Notes under the pieces: generated by a model
Seen by the model: the letters and a program-made list of their open reading frames with translations, nothing else
Database searches by the model: none
Told to the model about the DNA's origin: nothing
In this document: one piece after another, positions 22,350-22,572 of the stretch
How the letters are laid out: every line of letters begins with the position of its first letter
Position numbering within the stretch: the stretch's first letter is position 1
Program-made: the position numbers and the translations under genes
NCBI GenBank assembly: GCA_034434895.1
Contig: DAOTYI010000193.1
Coordinates: forward strand, 1 to 22,572
Direction: 5' to 3'
From: DAOTXL01 sp034434895
GTDB taxonomy: Bacteria > Chloroflexota > Anaerolineae > JAAYZQ01
DNA: 22,572 bases

Positions 22350-22572
22350 ATGGGAAAACACAGGCAGATCCTGCTGAGAGCCACCAGCCTTACAGCTCTG
22401 GGCTGTGCCCTGCTGCTTGCCTGGTCTCTGGCCGGGTCGCAGGAGGCGGTGGCCCAGACGCTGCCTCCTCCACCAACCAAGACGCCCATCGAACCCACCC
22501 TCACCCCTCTGACACCACCGGCGACCACCCCGCCGACCGACACCCCTGTCTCGCCGACCGACACCCCTGTCC
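22350..22572 (+). CDS. Secreted Pro/Thr-rich protein, 3' truncated by window edge
   Basis: The ATG at 22350 follows GGAGGAGGGA. The visible 74 residues begin with a signal peptide: basic MGKHRQILLRA, a hydrophobic core to ~residue 28, and likely cleavage near AVAQ. A Pro/Thr-rich linker follows: LPPPPTKTPIEPTLTPLTPP, then two copies of PTDTPV. Such linkers are common in exported Chloroflexota proteins between the signal and a folded domain, and are classic O-glycosylation substrates. The frame is open at the window end, so the domain it carries cannot be seen. A tandem DNA repeat (CCGACCGACACCCCTGTC, two copies) encodes the last residues. Confidence 0.85.
   Translation, partial: MGKHRQILLRATSLTALGCALLLAWSLAGSQEAVAQTLPPPPTKTPIEPTLTPLTPPATTPPTDTPVSPTDTPV

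Overview
The window reads as GC-rich bacterial chromosome, most probably Chloroflexota (Anaerolineae/Ardenticatenia/Caldilinea-like). This is inferred from several things together: a run of very divergent GT-C membrane proteins, a secreted beta-propeller/DUF11 protein ending in a YLPLI-type tail, Pro/Thr-rich extracellular linkers, frequent TTG starts and many intergenic-type mini-repeats. No rRNA, tRNA, transposase or phage gene was seen. The lineage call is inference, because no marker gene is present.

Left block (1-13182), envelope glycosylation. A 5'-truncated polytopic membrane protein converges on, and overlaps, a minus-strand GT-C-type protein. From a divergent promoter region (2744-2907) runs a tightly packed plus-strand operon of seven genes. 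It starts with a polyprenyl-phosphate mannose synthase-like GT2 enzyme. Then follow a GT-C-like protein, a second one with a heptamer repeat array in its reading frame, a flippase/LPG-synthase-TM (UPF0104) protein, two tandem paralogous GT-C proteins and a last GT-C protein. Junctions are ATGA overlaps or short gaps. The simplest reading is that the GT2 enzyme makes a lipid-linked sugar donor at the inner membrane face, and the polytopic enzymes use such donors on the outer face.

Middle block (13183-15269), signalling. A NarL/FixJ-type response regulator is followed, after a 236-bp repeat-rich and structured spacer, by a soluble DegS-like histidine kinase.

Right block (15270-19163), Tad/Flp-type surface structure. 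A 48-residue Flp pilin (too short for ordinary ORF cut-offs) has its own promoter and a near-perfect ribosome binding site. A strong hairpin follows, then a second promoter, two TadE-like pseudopilins and a TadG-like protein with a von Willebrand A domain. The assembly ATPase, platform, secretin and prepilin peptidase genes are not in the window. Both promoters carry a 16-bp palindrome (TAGKAC-N4-GKMCTA) directly against the -35 box, with a third copy 33 bp upstream of the second. This is the geometry of a class II activator site and fits the adjacent two-component system.

End block (19164-22572), secreted proteins. A 939-residue kelch-like/DUF11/CARDB-like protein is bracketed by two variants of one 15-1-15 palindrome, and the last gene encodes the start of a secreted Pro/Thr-rich protein. 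Six candidate promoters were found. All have a TTG-type -35 and 17-18 bp spacing, and five have a TGn extended -10. My overall picture is a surface-structure and surface-glycosylation locus controlled by a local two-component system. The functional link between blocks is inference from adjacency.
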